36,217 bases of DNA from Streptococcus sp. DD13. Lineage in GTDB: Bacteria > Bacillota > Bacilli > Lactobacillales > Streptococcaceae. Within the stretch, counting starts at the first letter, position 1. Each line of letters starts with the position of its first letter. Position numbers and translations under genes: made by a program. Shown here one piece after another: positions 15,493-22,983 of the stretch. The notes below the pieces were generated by a model. It ran no database searches. It saw only the letters and a program-made list of their open reading frames with translations, and was not told the DNA's origin. The stretch lies in contig NZ_KQ969506.1 of the NCBI RefSeq assembly GCF_001578875.1, positions 802,122 to 838,338 on the forward strand, in the 5' to 3' direction.

Positions 15493-16581
15493 ATGATCAA
15501 TCTTTCTTTTCCAGACACCTGGAACCCTCTACTCGAAACAGAACGCATCTCGGAACTCTCTCCAATCCAGGAAGAACTCTTCCCTCTGATCCAGGAGAAA
15601 AAATCCGTCGTCGGTATCAGCCCTACAGGTACTGGAAAAACCTTAGCCTATTTGTGGCCTTGTCTGCTCAACCTACAACCCAAAAAAGCCCAACAACTGC
15701 TCTTATTAGCCCCCAACACCGAATTAGCCGGACAATTATTCGAAGTCTGCAAAACCTGGGCTCAGCCTTTAGGACTTGAAGCCCAACTTTTCCTATCTGG
15801 CTCCAGTCAAAAGCGACAAATTGAACGCCTGAAAAAAGGGCCTGAAATTTTGATCGGAACCCCTGGTCGAATCTTCGAGCTAATCAAGCTGAAAAAGATT
15901 AAAATGATGAATGTTTCCACGATTGTTTTAGATGAGTTTGATCAATTGCTAGGAGACTCACAATATCACTTTGTGTCCAAAATCACCCATTATGCGCCAA
16001 AAGACTACCAGATGATCTACCTTAGTGCCACGGCTGATTTAGACCATCAAAAAGTCAGCGATCAAGCTATTTGGATCAATCTATCCCACCAAAAATTGGA
16101 GACCATCCAGCACCTCTATCTTCAAGTGGATCGAAGGGATCGTCTTGAACTATTGAGGAAGTTTTCCAATATCCCTGATTTTCGTGGCCTTGTTTTTTTT
16201 AATAGTTTATCAGATTTGGGAGCTGCAGAAGAAAAGCTGACTTACCACCATTCCAATACCTTCTCTCTAGCCTCTGATGTCAACGTCAAGTACCGCAAGA
16301 TAGGGCTAGAACGATTCAAAAACCACCAAGTGACGCTGTTACTAGCGACCGACCTTGTAGCACGAGGGATCGATATTGACCGATTAGAATGTGTCCTCAA
16401 CTTTGAGGTCCCTAGAGACGTGGAGTCCTATACACACCGGGCAGGTCGAACAGGCCGAATGGGTCAACAGGGTGTCGTCATCACCTTTGTGAGCCACCCT
16501 AATGACCTCAAGCGACTGAAAAAGTATGCTCCTGTATCCGAGGTTGTTTTAAAACAGCAAGAACTCTATATCCAATCATAA
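15493..16581 (+). CDS. DEAD-box family ATP-dependent RNA helicase
   Basis: This 362-residue compact helicase has all core motifs: ISPTGTGKT (motif I) at about 39-47, APNTELAGQ (Ia), IGTPGR (Ib), VLDEFDQ (motif II, DEFD instead of DEAD), SATAD (III), FNSL and ATDLVARGIDID (V), and HRAGRTGRMG (VI). It lacks the C-terminal RNA-binding extensions of CsdA-type helicases. Such proteins unwind short RNA duplexes in ribosome assembly or mRNA turnover. AAAGGCGG stands about 7 nt before the ATG. The gene faces away from udk. Its stop is followed 4 nt later by the terminator end of repeat copy B. Confidence 0.92.
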   Translation: MINLSFPDTWNPLLETERISELSPIQEELFPLIQEKKSVVGISPTGTGKTLAYLWPCLLNLQPKKAQQLLLLAPNTELAGQLFEVCKTWAQPLGLEAQLFLSGSSQKRQIERLKKGPEILIGTPGRIFELIKLKKIKMMNVSTIVLDEFDQLLGDSQYHFVSKITHYAPKDYQMIYLSATADLDHQKVSDQAIWINLSHQKLETIQHLYLQVDRRDRLELLRKFSNIPDFRGLVFFNSLSDLGAAEEKLTYHHSNTFSLASDVNVKYRKIGLERFKNHQVTLLLATDLVARGIDIDRLECVLNFEVPRDVESYTHRAGRTGRMGQQGVVITFVSHPNDLKRLKKYAPVSEVVLKQQELYIQS

Positions 16582-16585
16582 AAAT

Positions 16586-16620
16586 GAGGCTGGGACAAAA
16601 GTCCTAGCCTCTTATTTTTG
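16586..16620 (+). terminator. Terminator hairpin at the left end of repeat copy B
   Basis: GAGGCTGGGAC-AAAA-GTCCTAGCCTC followed by TTATTTTTG, 4 nt after the helicase stop. The stem is identical to that in copy A. Confidence 0.8.
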
Positions 16621-16762
16621 TTTTTGGAGTGTCGAGCGAAACGCAGTGGTTGAGTGGGCTCTACTAGGCTGATTTCATCAGCTTATAAATCCCTACTCAA
16701 CCGTGCGGAGGTGGGACGACGAAATCGAATTCTAACGAATGACCGATTTCTGTCCCCCTCTC
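16586..16762 (+). repeat. MITE-like intergenic repeat, copy B (177 bp)
   Basis: This is the second copy of the element at 4871-5045. Both share the left hairpin GAGGCTGGGACAAAAGTCC and the internal blocks GCAGTGGTTGAGTGGGCTCT and CTGATTTCATC. They also share the right end GACCGATTTCTGTCCC. It fills the gap between the convergent helicase and pgdA genes. The left hairpin (16586-16611) followed by TTATTTTTG would terminate the helicase transcript. From the other strand the right end reads GAGAGGGGGACAGAAATCGG. Confidence 0.75.
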
Positions 16763-16768
16763 ATTTTT

Positions 16769-18190
16769 TTATTGGGAAGCCGGACCATAATTTTGCCGAT
16801 CATAGTAAATCTTCCCTTTTTTAAGCTTATTACCATATAGTTCACTAACTGTCACAAAGCGATAGCCTTGACTCTTTAGGTATTCAATCACTTGGGGAAC
16901 CGCCGCAACAGATGTCGCATGGATATCATGCATGAGGATGATTCCTCCCGGAGCAGACTGGGCTTTCACCTGAGACATGATAGCTGGCGTACTGTGGCTC
17001 TTCCAATCTTCTGAGTCAACAGACCAGTAAATCGCAGGGATATCCAAAGCATTTAAAATCGCTTGGTTCACATTTCCATAAGGAGGACGGAAATTCTTCG
17101 GCGTGTAGCCCGTCGCCCCTTTAATGGCCTCTTGGGTCTTGGTGATCTCAGCCACCGCATCTGAGGTCGACAATTCCAATAAATTGGGATGACTCCAGGA
17201 GTGGTTGGACAATTCATGGCCTTCTGCCAGCTCCCTTTTCAAGATGGCTTCATTGCCAGCAACATGTTTTCCGACAATAAAGAAGGTGGCTTTGACTTGG
17301 TACTTCTTCAATATATCGAGTAATCCTGGCGTCGTTTCTGCACTTGGACCATCATCGAAGGTCAAGGCAATCACCTTTTCTCCGCCACCAGCATTGGCCT
17401 GAGCTTCTTGTTGTCGTTTGATTTCCTGGGCTTGCTGATAAGAGGTCTGATCCTTATCTGTCAGATATTGCGAATGGATACAATCAAACAACTGCCCGAT
17501 TGGAATCTGGACAGTAGCGAGACCAACTGTCTTTTCCGGCAGGGAGATGACTAGCTGGCTATCCTTGTAAGTAAAATCCAAATCAGCTAGTTTTAACTGT
17601 TTGGCTTGGGCTAATTTTTCCTGCTTGTCCGTATCTGATAGACTCGTCTTGTTTAGCTCTTCTTGGATTCGAGTCAACAGTACCTCTTGGGCCAGGTCTG
17701 TATGTTCAAACAAGTCTGCAAAACTAAAGCGCTTCATGTTGGAGGTGAAGTAAACAGGTGAATGAGTCACCCGCTCTCCTTTTTCGATTGATTGGCCTTT
17801 TTTCTGATCCTTGACAGATACAAGCTGGTAGGCTGTGATGTCCTTGAGGTCACTGCTTGTCGTTTGAGCCGTAATATAATAAAAATCCGTTACCTTATCT
17901 TTGGGCTTGGTTTGACCAAGATCAGCATGGACCTGCGACAGAATGATTTCTTTCAAAGCTGGGATTTCTTCGTTGGCCTTATTTTTTGGGATATAGGCTG
18001 TCACATAGGTCGTTCCGACCTTTCCCTCCTGACGTACCGTCTGATCTCCCGCCAACTCCTCCTGTCGACTGCTCAAATAAGTTTCCACTTGATGAGTTTG
18101 CCATACAGTATACAGCTGATAGGCGGTAAAAACTAGTACGATAAAAGCAATAATGTCAAATAAAATGATAAAAGTATTTTTTCTTAGCAT
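16769..18190 (-). CDS. pgdA: Peptidoglycan N-acetylglucosamine deacetylase
   Basis: This 473-residue surface enzyme removes acetyl groups from peptidoglycan GlcNAc, which protects against lysozyme. A single membrane anchor lies at about 8-27 (IILFDIIAFIVLVFTAYQLY). An extracellular region of about 240 residues follows. The NodB/CE4 catalytic domain lies at about 270-460. All five CE4 motifs are visible: ALTFDDGP, NHSWSHPNL (the metal His pair), FRPPYGN, SVDSEDWKSH and IILMHDIH. The layout matches pneumococcal PgdA. The Shine-Dalgarno is weak (GAAGAG about 8 nt before the ATG). gloA ends 78 nt upstream with no clear terminator, so the two may be cotranscribed. Confidence 0.93.
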   Translation of the reverse strand: MLRKNTFIILFDIIAFIVLVFTAYQLYTVWQTHQVETYLSSRQEELAGDQTVRQEGKVGTTYVTAYIPKNKANEEIPALKEIILSQVHADLGQTKPKDKVTDFYYITAQTTSSDLKDITAYQLVSVKDQKKGQSIEKGERVTHSPVYFTSNMKRFSFADLFEHTDLAQEVLLTRIQEELNKTSLSDTDKQEKLAQAKQLKLADLDFTYKDSQLVISLPEKTVGLATVQIPIGQLFDCIHSQYLTDKDQTSYQQAQEIKRQQEAQANAGGGEKVIALTFDDGPSAETTPGLLDILKKYQVKATFFIVGKHVAGNEAILKRELAEGHELSNHSWSHPNLLELSTSDAVAEITKTQEAIKGATGYTPKNFRPPYGNVNQAILNALDIPAIYWSVDSEDWKSHSTPAIMSQVKAQSAPGGIILMHDIHATSVAAVPQVIEYLKSQGYRFVTVSELYGNKLKKGKIYYDRQNYGPASQ

Positions 18191-18268
18191 GGTGTACTCT
18201 TCAATCTAGTGCATACTCTTTCGATCCATTCTCAATAATAGGAATCCCTCAACGCCCCGTCACCAGCT

Positions 18269-18652
18269 TTAATCGGCACGAATGACTTCCATCCGATATC
18301 CATCTGGATCTGTCACAAAGTAATAGTGACCTGGGTTCCCCGGAAGACCAGAAATGTCCGTAGTAGGATACCCTAAAGCTTTATGCTTGGCATGGTCTCC
18401 TTCTAAGTCATCTGAGGACAAGGCTAAATGCGAAAAGCCATCCCCAATCGTATAGGGTCCATGACCATCGTTATAGGTCAATTCAATCTCAAACGACTCC
18501 CCAGGAAGGGCCATGTAAACCAAGCTAAATCGATGCTCTGGATATTCTTTTCGACGTGTTTCTTTAAATCCAAAAGCTTTCTCATAAAAAGCAATCGAGG
18601 CTTCTAAATTCTCTACTCGTAAACAAGCATGTAACATATGAACTGCACCCAT
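18269..18652 (-). CDS. gloA: Lactoylglutathione lyase (glyoxalase I)
   Basis: From the ATG at 18652 the protein has 127 residues; GGAGA lies 6 nt upstream, so the longer frame from 18706 is rejected. Glyoxalase I converts the hemithioacetal of methylglyoxal and glutathione to S-lactoylglutathione. The four metal ligands of the GloA type are recognisable: His in VHMLHACLRV, Glu in SFEIELTYN, His in GFSHLALSS and Glu in YRMEVIRAD. The sequence FVTDPDGYRMEV is typical. A TGATATAAT extended -10 (TATAAT at about 18676-18681) precedes it. It probably detoxifies methylglyoxal produced by high glycolytic flux. Confidence 0.93.
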   Translation of the reverse strand: MGAVHMLHACLRVENLEASIAFYEKAFGFKETRRKEYPEHRFSLVYMALPGESFEIELTYNDGHGPYTIGDGFSHLALSSDDLEGDHAKHKALGYPTTDISGLPGNPGHYYFVTDPDGYRMEVIRAD

Positions 18653-18782
18653 ATTTGTCTCCTTTTTTCCTTTAATTATATCATATTTACAAGTAACGAC
18701 CAGCAATATTATCGTTTTGTTACAGAAAAATTCGGGATTGGTGTAACAGCTGATTAAAAGCTATTCTCAAGCTGTTTTCCCT

Positions 18783-18801
18783 ATCTTTCAAAGCCGGCGC
18801 A
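18783..18801. repeat. Short near-copy of an internal gpmA sequence
   Basis: ATCTTTCAAAGCCGGCGCA here matches gpmA at 19040-19058 with one difference; extended to 28 bp the two agree at 25 positions. It lies downstream of gpmA between its terminator and gloA. It may be a relic of a partial duplication. Confidence 0.4.
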
Positions 18802-18839
18802 TCTCCAATTGATCCATTCTCTCCACGCAAGGGAAAAAT

Positions 18840-18862
18840 AAAAAGGTTCATGGAACCTTTTT
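18840..18862 (-). terminator. Terminator after gpmA
   Basis: AAAAAGGTTC-ATG-GAACCTTTTT, a perfect 10-bp stem, lies 3 nt after the gpmA stop. On the minus strand it is followed by TATTTTTCCC. Confidence 0.92.
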
Positions 18863-18865
18863 ATG

Positions 18866-19558
18866 TTATTTGCCGAGGTAGTACTCCGCAGTCACATTCA
18901 ATTTTTCGTCGAATTCGAAAACCAATGGTGGGAAGTTTGGAATTTCAACATCCATAATCTCGTCATCAGACAATTGTTTGATGTGCTTCACAAGAGCGCG
19001 GATAGAGTTTCCGTGTGCGCCTACAAATACGTTTTTCCCATCTTTCAAAGCTGGCGCAATTTTATCTTCCCAGAAAGGAAGGGCACGTTCCAAGGTTACT
19101 TTCAAGTTTTCTGCATCTGGAATAACAGAGTCGTCCAAGGATGCATAGCGACGATCCGCATGAGCAGAGTTTTCGTCATCACGTGGCATTGCTGGTGGCA
19201 ATGTATCATATGAACGACGCCAGATATGAACTTGTTCATCTCCAAATTCTTCTGCTGCTTCTGCTTTGTTTTTACCAGTCAAGCCACCATAATGACGTTC
19301 GTTCAAGCGCCATGATTTTTCAACTGGAACCCACAATTGGTCAGCAGCTTCAAGAGCCAAGTTTGTTGTTTTGATCGCACGTTTCAAGACTGAAGTGTAA
19401 GCTTGGTCAAATTCGATCCCAGCTTCTTTGATCAATTTACCAGCGTCGATCGCTTGTTGTGTCCCTTTTTCAGACAAATCAACATCAGCCCAACCAGTGA
19501 AAAGGTTAGCTTTGTTCCATTCAGACTCACCGTGGCGAGCAAAAACCAATTTTACCAT
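18866..19558 (-). CDS. gpmA: 2,3-bisphosphoglycerate-dependent phosphoglycerate mutase
   Basis: This 230-residue glycolytic enzyme interconverts 3- and 2-phosphoglycerate through a phosphohistidine. The catalytic His is residue 9 in [51 protein letters not shown] and the second His in [13 protein letters not shown] follow. Length is standard for the dPGM class. AAAGGAGA stands 8 nt before the ATG. The leader also contains a small hairpin, GGGC-AAAG-GCCC, near 19580. It is a single gene with its own terminator. Confidence 0.97.
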   Translation of the reverse strand: MVKLVFARHGESEWNKANLFTGWADVDLSEKGTQQAIDAGKLIKEAGIEFDQAYTSVLKRAIKTTNLALEAADQLWVPVEKSWRLNERHYGGLTGKNKAEAAEEFGDEQVHIWRRSYDTLPPAMPRDDENSAHADRRYASLDDSVIPDAENLKVTLERALPFWEDKIAPALKDGKNVFVGAHGNSIRALVKHIKQLSDDEIMDVEIPNFPPLVFEFDEKLNVTAEYYLGK

Positions 19559-19856
19559 TGTAAAAGTCTCCTTTATATTTTGGGCCTTTGCCCATTTACT
19601 GTTCTATTTTACCCAAAAAAGGGAAAAAAGCTAGCCGAATCTACCTCTGTTTGCGTTTTCATTTCCCTCATAGAAAATTCAGCCTATAGACCTATTTCAA
19701 CTTCCTGCAAAAATCCTTAAAAATGGTATAATAAGGAGATTGAATTAGAAACATCAAATCATTCAAGGATGAGTAGCTTGTTTGCTTAAAGAAAATAGAA
19801 GCTTCTATTTCTGACACAACCAGTCAAAACCTTGAATTTATCAAAGGAATAAACTC
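19559..19856. other. Divergent intergenic region gpmA / mvaS
   Basis: This region carries the gpmA leader on the minus strand and an extended -10 for mvaS on the plus strand, TGGTATAAT (TATAAT at 19727-19732). The mvaS transcript then has a leader of about 115 nt described in the next entry. No gene is seen. Confidence 0.55.
19761..19837 (+). promoter_or_regulatory. Structured 5' leader of mvaS
   Basis: ATTCAAGG (19761-19768) pairs with CCTTGAAT (19830-19837), enclosing a perfect 18-bp palindrome AAATAGAAGCTTCTATTT (19793-19810). The two together make a long-armed structure ending 19 nt before the mvaS ATG. It does not match a riboswitch class I know. A regulatory role is a guess. Confidence 0.4.
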
Positions 19857-21029
19857 ATGAATATTGGCATCGATAAGATTGGTTTTGCCACTTCGAATAC
19901 TTATCTAGACTTAGCGGACCTTGCCCAAGCCAGAGGTGTAGATCCGGAGAAATATACAATTGGGCTTTTACAGCACCACATGTCTGTCACTCGGGTCACC
20001 GAAGATATCGTGACCCTCGCTTCACGCGCTGCAAAGGATATATTGACTGAGGAAGACAAAAAGGCCATCGACATGGTGATTGTCGGGACCGAATCTGGCA
20101 TCGACCAAAGCAAGGCCAGCGCTGTCTTTGTCCACCACTTGTTGGGGATCCAGCCCTTTGCCCGTTCTATCGAAATCAAAGAAGCCTGTTATGGAGCCAC
20201 TGCTGCTCTTAGTCTTGCGAGAGCTCATATTGAGCAGTCTCCACAGTCTAAAGTCCTGGTCCTAGCCAGCGATATCGCTCGTTATGGCCTTCATTCAAGT
20301 GGAGAACCGACACAGGGAGCTGGCGCCATTGCCATGCTGGTTTCAGCTGATCCACGCATTTTACAACTTCAGACGGACAATGTCTGCCTAACGCGGGATG
20401 TTATGGACTTTTGGAGACCGAATTATGCTGCCTTTCCAGAGGTGGATGGAAGGTTTTCAACTGTCCAATACATTGACTGCCTTAAAACCAGCTTTGCGGA
20501 GTATCAAAAGCGGACTGGCCGAACCTTGTCGGATATTGATGCAATGGTCTTTCATATTCCATTTTCCAAGCAAGGACTCAAAGGCCTCCAAAAGATTGCT
20601 CGAAAGGAAAAAGAAAACTTGGAGCGTTTGACTGACCGCTTTATGGAAGCCATTCGATACAACCAGCTCGTCGGGAATATCTATACCGGTTCCCTTTTCC
20701 TTTCTTTGCTGTCTTTACTTGAAAACAGCCAGGAGTTACATGCTGGTAACCATATCCTCTTTTACAGCTACGGTTCTGGAGCTGTCTGTGAAATTTTTAG
20801 CGGGCAATTAGTAGAAGGATATGAAAAACACTTATCGACCACCCGCTTGCAAGAACTTCAGAATCGCAGACGGCTCAGTATCGAGGAATATGAAACAAGC
20901 TTCTTTGAAGAAATTCAACTAGATGCAACTGGGACTTCTCCACTGCTAAGCCAAGAACCATCTGACTATGAATTAGTGCAGATCATCGAGCATAAACGAA
21001 TCTACCATCACCCCCTATCTGATCGATAG
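19857..21029 (+). CDS. mvaS: Hydroxymethylglutaryl-CoA synthase
   Basis: This 390-residue enzyme condenses acetyl-CoA with acetoacetyl-CoA to form HMG-CoA, the entry step of the mevalonate route to isoprenoids used by Gram-positive cocci. Catalytic residues fit the family by count: Glu79 in VGTESGIDQSK, Cys111 in KEACYGATAAL and His233 in VFHIPFSKQGLKGL. The NYTGSLF-like segment IYTGSLFLSLLSLLEN and the final GSGAVCEIFSGQLVEGY are also present. AAAGGA lies about 9 nt before the ATG. It is followed by mvaA on the same strand, with a terminator-like hairpin between them. Confidence 0.96.
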   Translation: MNIGIDKIGFATSNTYLDLADLAQARGVDPEKYTIGLLQHHMSVTRVTEDIVTLASRAAKDILTEEDKKAIDMVIVGTESGIDQSKASAVFVHHLLGIQPFARSIEIKEACYGATAALSLARAHIEQSPQSKVLVLASDIARYGLHSSGEPTQGAGAIAMLVSADPRILQLQTDNVCLTRDVMDFWRPNYAAFPEVDGRFSTVQYIDCLKTSFAEYQKRTGRTLSDIDAMVFHIPFSKQGLKGLQKIARKEKENLERLTDRFMEAIRYNQLVGNIYTGSLFLSLLSLLENSQELHAGNHILFYSYGSGAVCEIFSGQLVEGYEKHLSTTRLQELQNRRRLSIEEYETSFFEEIQLDATGTSPLLSQEPSDYELVQIIEHKRIYHHPLSDR

Positions 21030-21040
21030 GACCATCCTTC

Positions 21041-21090
21041 AGAGATCTTGACTACCTCCGATCAGCATGAGGTCGCAGATCTCTATTTTT
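21041..21090 (+). terminator. Terminator-like hairpin between mvaS and mvaA
   Basis: AGAGATCT (21041-21048) pairs perfectly with AGATCTCT (21077-21084), with a second inner stem ACCTC/GAGGT, and ATTTTTC follows. It begins 11 nt after the mvaS stop and ends about 28 nt before the mvaA start. It could reduce mvaA expression relative to mvaS. Confidence 0.6.
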
Positions 21091-21117
21091 CTATCAAAAA
21101 CCCGAAAAGGAATTGGA

Positions 21118-22377
21118 ATGAGCAAATTTTCAGGATTTAGTAAAAAATCGAGGGTCGATCGACTCCAGATTTTACGACAAATCGGTGGGCTTTCCGAAGA
21201 GAGTCAAGCGACCTTAACAGAAGACCGAAATTTATCCCCAGACATCGCGGAAAATATGGTTGAAAACCAAATCGGAACCTTTAGTCTTCCCTATGCCCTT
21301 CTCCCAGAAATCACTATTAATGGCAAAGACTATCTGCTTCCTATGGTTACTGAGGAACCTTCCGTAGTCGCGGCTGCAAGCTTTGCTGCAAAGATAATCT
21401 CTCGTTCTGGTGGATTCACCTACCAGCAAGAATGTAGGCAAATGATTGGGCAAATCCCTCTTTATCAGATTTCTGACAAGATGAAAGCAAAGAGAGCCAT
21501 TCAAAAACAGGCCCAAGAGCTAATAAATTATGCCAATCTGGCCTACCCATCCATCCAAAAGCGGGGAGGCGGATGCCGTAGCCTTCATGTAGAAGAAAAG
21601 GACCTCTTTTTGATTGTGTACCTTCATGTAGATGTCCAAGAGGCTATGGGAGCGAACATCCTCAATACCATGCTTGAAGCACTCATCCCCCATTTAGAAT
21701 CCCTAACTGGTGGAAGAGCCTTGATGGGGATTCTCTCTAATTACGCAACGGATTCTGTCGTCAGCGCCTCCTGTCGTCTTCCCCTTCGACGCTTACATGC
21801 CAATCCCAAGGAAGCTCAGCAACTAGCAGAACGGATCCAACTCGCCAGTCATCTGGCCCAAATCGATCCTTACCGAGCTGCGACGCACAACAAAGGGATC
21901 TTCAACGGCATAGACGCCCTCGTCCTCGCTACTGGTAATGACTTCCGAGCTATTGAGGCTGGCGCCCATGCTTTTGCTAGCAGAGATGGTCAATACCGTG
22001 GTCTTTCGACATGGTCCATTGAAGGTGAGGAGTTAGTCGGTCAACTTTCCCTTCCTATGCCCATCGCTACAGTTGGAGCATCGATTGGACTGAATCCGAA
22101 AGTCAAGTTATCTTTGGAATTACTTGGCTTCCCAGACGCTCGAACATTAGCAGGAATGATTGCCTCTTTAGGTCTTTGTCAAAACTTTGCGGCTCTACGG
22201 GCCTTGGTCAGCACGGGCATCCAAGCTGGTCATATGAAATTGCAGGCACGCTCTTTAGCAATGCAGGCTGGAGCTGCTCCACACGAGGTAGAGGTCCTTT
22301 CCAAACAGCTCCTCCAATCTCCCCATATGAACCTGGCAACCGCCCAAGAACTCCTGGCTAATCTTCGGAAATCTTAA
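21118..22377 (+). CDS. mvaA: Hydroxymethylglutaryl-CoA reductase, class II
   Basis: Starting at ATG 21118 (MSKFSGFSKKSRVDRLQ, with AAAAGGAA 6-7 nt upstream) the protein has 419 residues. It reduces HMG-CoA to mevalonate. Motifs include ENMVENQIGTFSLP with the substrate loop, MVTEEPSVVAAASFAAK with the catalytic Glu and HNKGIFNGIDALVLATGNDFRAIEAG with the catalytic Lys and nucleotide-side Asp. The later ISTGIQAGHMKLQAR-like segment STGIQAGHMKLQARSLA carries the catalytic His. It lacks the membrane region of eukaryotic enzymes, as expected for class II. An upstream extension to 21067 would run through the hairpin after mvaS and is not favoured. A terminator follows. Confidence 0.95.
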   Translation: MSKFSGFSKKSRVDRLQILRQIGGLSEESQATLTEDRNLSPDIAENMVENQIGTFSLPYALLPEITINGKDYLLPMVTEEPSVVAAASFAAKIISRSGGFTYQQECRQMIGQIPLYQISDKMKAKRAIQKQAQELINYANLAYPSIQKRGGGCRSLHVEEKDLFLIVYLHVDVQEAMGANILNTMLEALIPHLESLTGGRALMGILSNYATDSVVSASCRLPLRRLHANPKEAQQLAERIQLASHLAQIDPYRAATHNKGIFNGIDALVLATGNDFRAIEAGAHAFASRDGQYRGLSTWSIEGEELVGQLSLPMPIATVGASIGLNPKVKLSLELLGFPDARTLAGMIASLGLCQNFAALRALVSTGIQAGHMKLQARSLAMQAGAAPHEVEVLSKQLLQSPHMNLATAQELLANLRKS

Positions 22378-22391
22378 ACATAGATTGAACA

Positions 22392-22431
22392 AGTGGTTTA
22401 CTCGACTTCTGATAGTAAACTGCTTTTTTTG
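22392..22431 (+). terminator. Terminator after mvaA
   Basis: AGTGGTTTACT (22392-22402) pairs with AGTAAACTGCT (22414-22424), 11 bp with two G-U pairs, followed by TTTTTTT. It starts 15 nt after the mvaA stop and marks the left edge of the accessory island. Confidence 0.85.
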
Positions 22432-22566
22432 CGCTTTCTTGGACTCTTTTGCTACCAGGCCGGTCACTTCTTCTTGAGTGAATGTCCTGGTTTGTTCTGT
22501 GCTTTCTTGCACTTGGTTTTCTCCAGGGTCAACTGCCTGGTCAGTAGGTTGAATTTTTTCTGCCAC
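22430..22566 (-). pseudogene. Truncated phage scaffold-like gene (DUF4355-like N-terminus)
   Basis: From a GTG at 22566, with AGGAGG 6 nt upstream, the minus strand reads about 45 plausible residues: MAEKIQPTDQAVDPGENQVQ, then ESTEQTRTFTQEEVTGLVAK and ESKKAQKKQ. The acidic N-terminus followed by FTQEEVxxLVAKxxKKAQKK is typical of phage capsid-scaffolding proteins of the DUF4355/gp20 type. The frame then runs into the mvaA terminator and the end of mvaA, so everything after about 22430 is not the original gene. It lies in the phage late-gene order expected after a minor capsid gene (23355-23843). Confidence 0.65.
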
Positions 22567-22617
22567 GATAGGCCTCCTGACTTTTGATATTCCCTTCTTT
22601 ACCGACTGCCGATAAAG
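22530..22617. repeat. 88-bp direct repeat, copy 1 (scaffold gene start)
   Basis: Identical to 22947-23034 at 83 of 88 positions. It covers the ribosome-binding site, GTG start and first codons of the truncated scaffold gene plus about 50 bp upstream. The two copies are 417 bp apart in the same orientation. Confidence 0.9.
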
Positions 22618-22685
22618 GCAAAATAAAAAGCCGTATTACTACGACTTCATATTGATTTTAAATAAAAAAGATGTATAATTTAGAT
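22618..22685. promoter_or_regulatory. Promoter of the first RNA candidate
   Basis: On the plus strand TTGATT (22652-22657), 16 nt, TATAAT (22674-22679). Transcription would begin near 22686, just before the first hairpin. Confidence 0.55.
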
Positions 22686-22761
22686 AAGATAAGTGATATT
22701 GACACTCTGCACCTATGGCCAGTTGGCTGTGCGGGACTGAGCAATATCGCTTATTTTTTTC
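22686..22761 (+). ncRNA. Candidate structured small RNA 1
   Basis: After a good promoter the sequence folds into a rod. The outer stem is AAGTGATATTG (22691-22701) with CAATATCGCTT (22742-22752). Inside it CTGCAC pairs with GTGCGG, and the tip is GGCC-AGTT-GGCT. A run of seven T follows immediately, so the rod is also the terminator and the RNA would be about 70 nt long. No convincing gene lies inside. The tip and its flank (ATGGCCAGTTGGCTGTG) resemble those of candidate RNA 2, suggesting related genes. I do not recognise a known family. Confidence 0.55.
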
Positions 22762-22804
22762 TTTTAAAAATATTAATAAACTCATTGTGAATTATAATTA
22801 AGTT

Positions 22805-22870
22805 AAGTAAAGGTGGTCTAACGCCCATGAAGCAGTTTGCTGTGGAGGCGGTGGGTCACCTTTATTTTTT
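22805..22870 (+). ncRNA. Candidate structured small RNA 2
   Basis: A TATAAT at 22793-22798 precedes a rod with the same three-tier plan as RNA 1: outer stem TAAAGGTG (22808-22815) with CACCTTTA (22857-22864), middle stem ACGCC with GGCGGT, tip AGCA-GTT-TGCT, then TTTTTT. The tip region ATGAAGCAGTTTGCTGTG aligns with ATGGCCAGTTGGCTGTG of RNA 1. The -35 region is poor. Function unknown. Confidence 0.55.
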
Positions 22871-22945
22871 ATTCGGTTTTAAAATATCTATCAATTTTTC
22901 GCCGTCTTTTATAATTGCGAACCCTAACCCACCTGAACTTCGTTT
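22862..22945 (-). pseudogene. C-terminal fragment of an unidentified protein
   Basis: The minus strand is open for 27 codons ending KRSSGGLGFAIIKDGEKLID then ILKPNKK and a TAA. It reads like the natural end of a protein but has no start; it is fused to the beginning of scaffold copy 2 in another frame. The parent gene was not recognised. Confidence 0.4.
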
Positions 22946-22983
22946 TCAACTGCCTGGTCAGTATGTTGGATTTCTTCTGCCAC
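22924..22983 (-). pseudogene. Second scaffold gene start, truncated after 19 codons
   Basis: From a GTG at 22983 with AGGAGG upstream, the frame reads MAEEIQHTDQAVENEVQVG and stops. It is the start of copy 2 of the 88-bp repeat with different codons after the repeat. It shows that two alleles of the same phage gene start were brought together here. Confidence 0.6.

Noticed and set aside
22255-22430. Extension of the scaffold-like frame into mvaA
   Set aside because: This part is antisense to the end of mvaA and its terminator; only the first 45 codons look like phage protein.
22618-22946. Type I toxin-antitoxin locus of the Fst type around the two RNA candidates
   Set aside because: No short hydrophobic toxin peptide with a ribosome-binding site was found on either strand.
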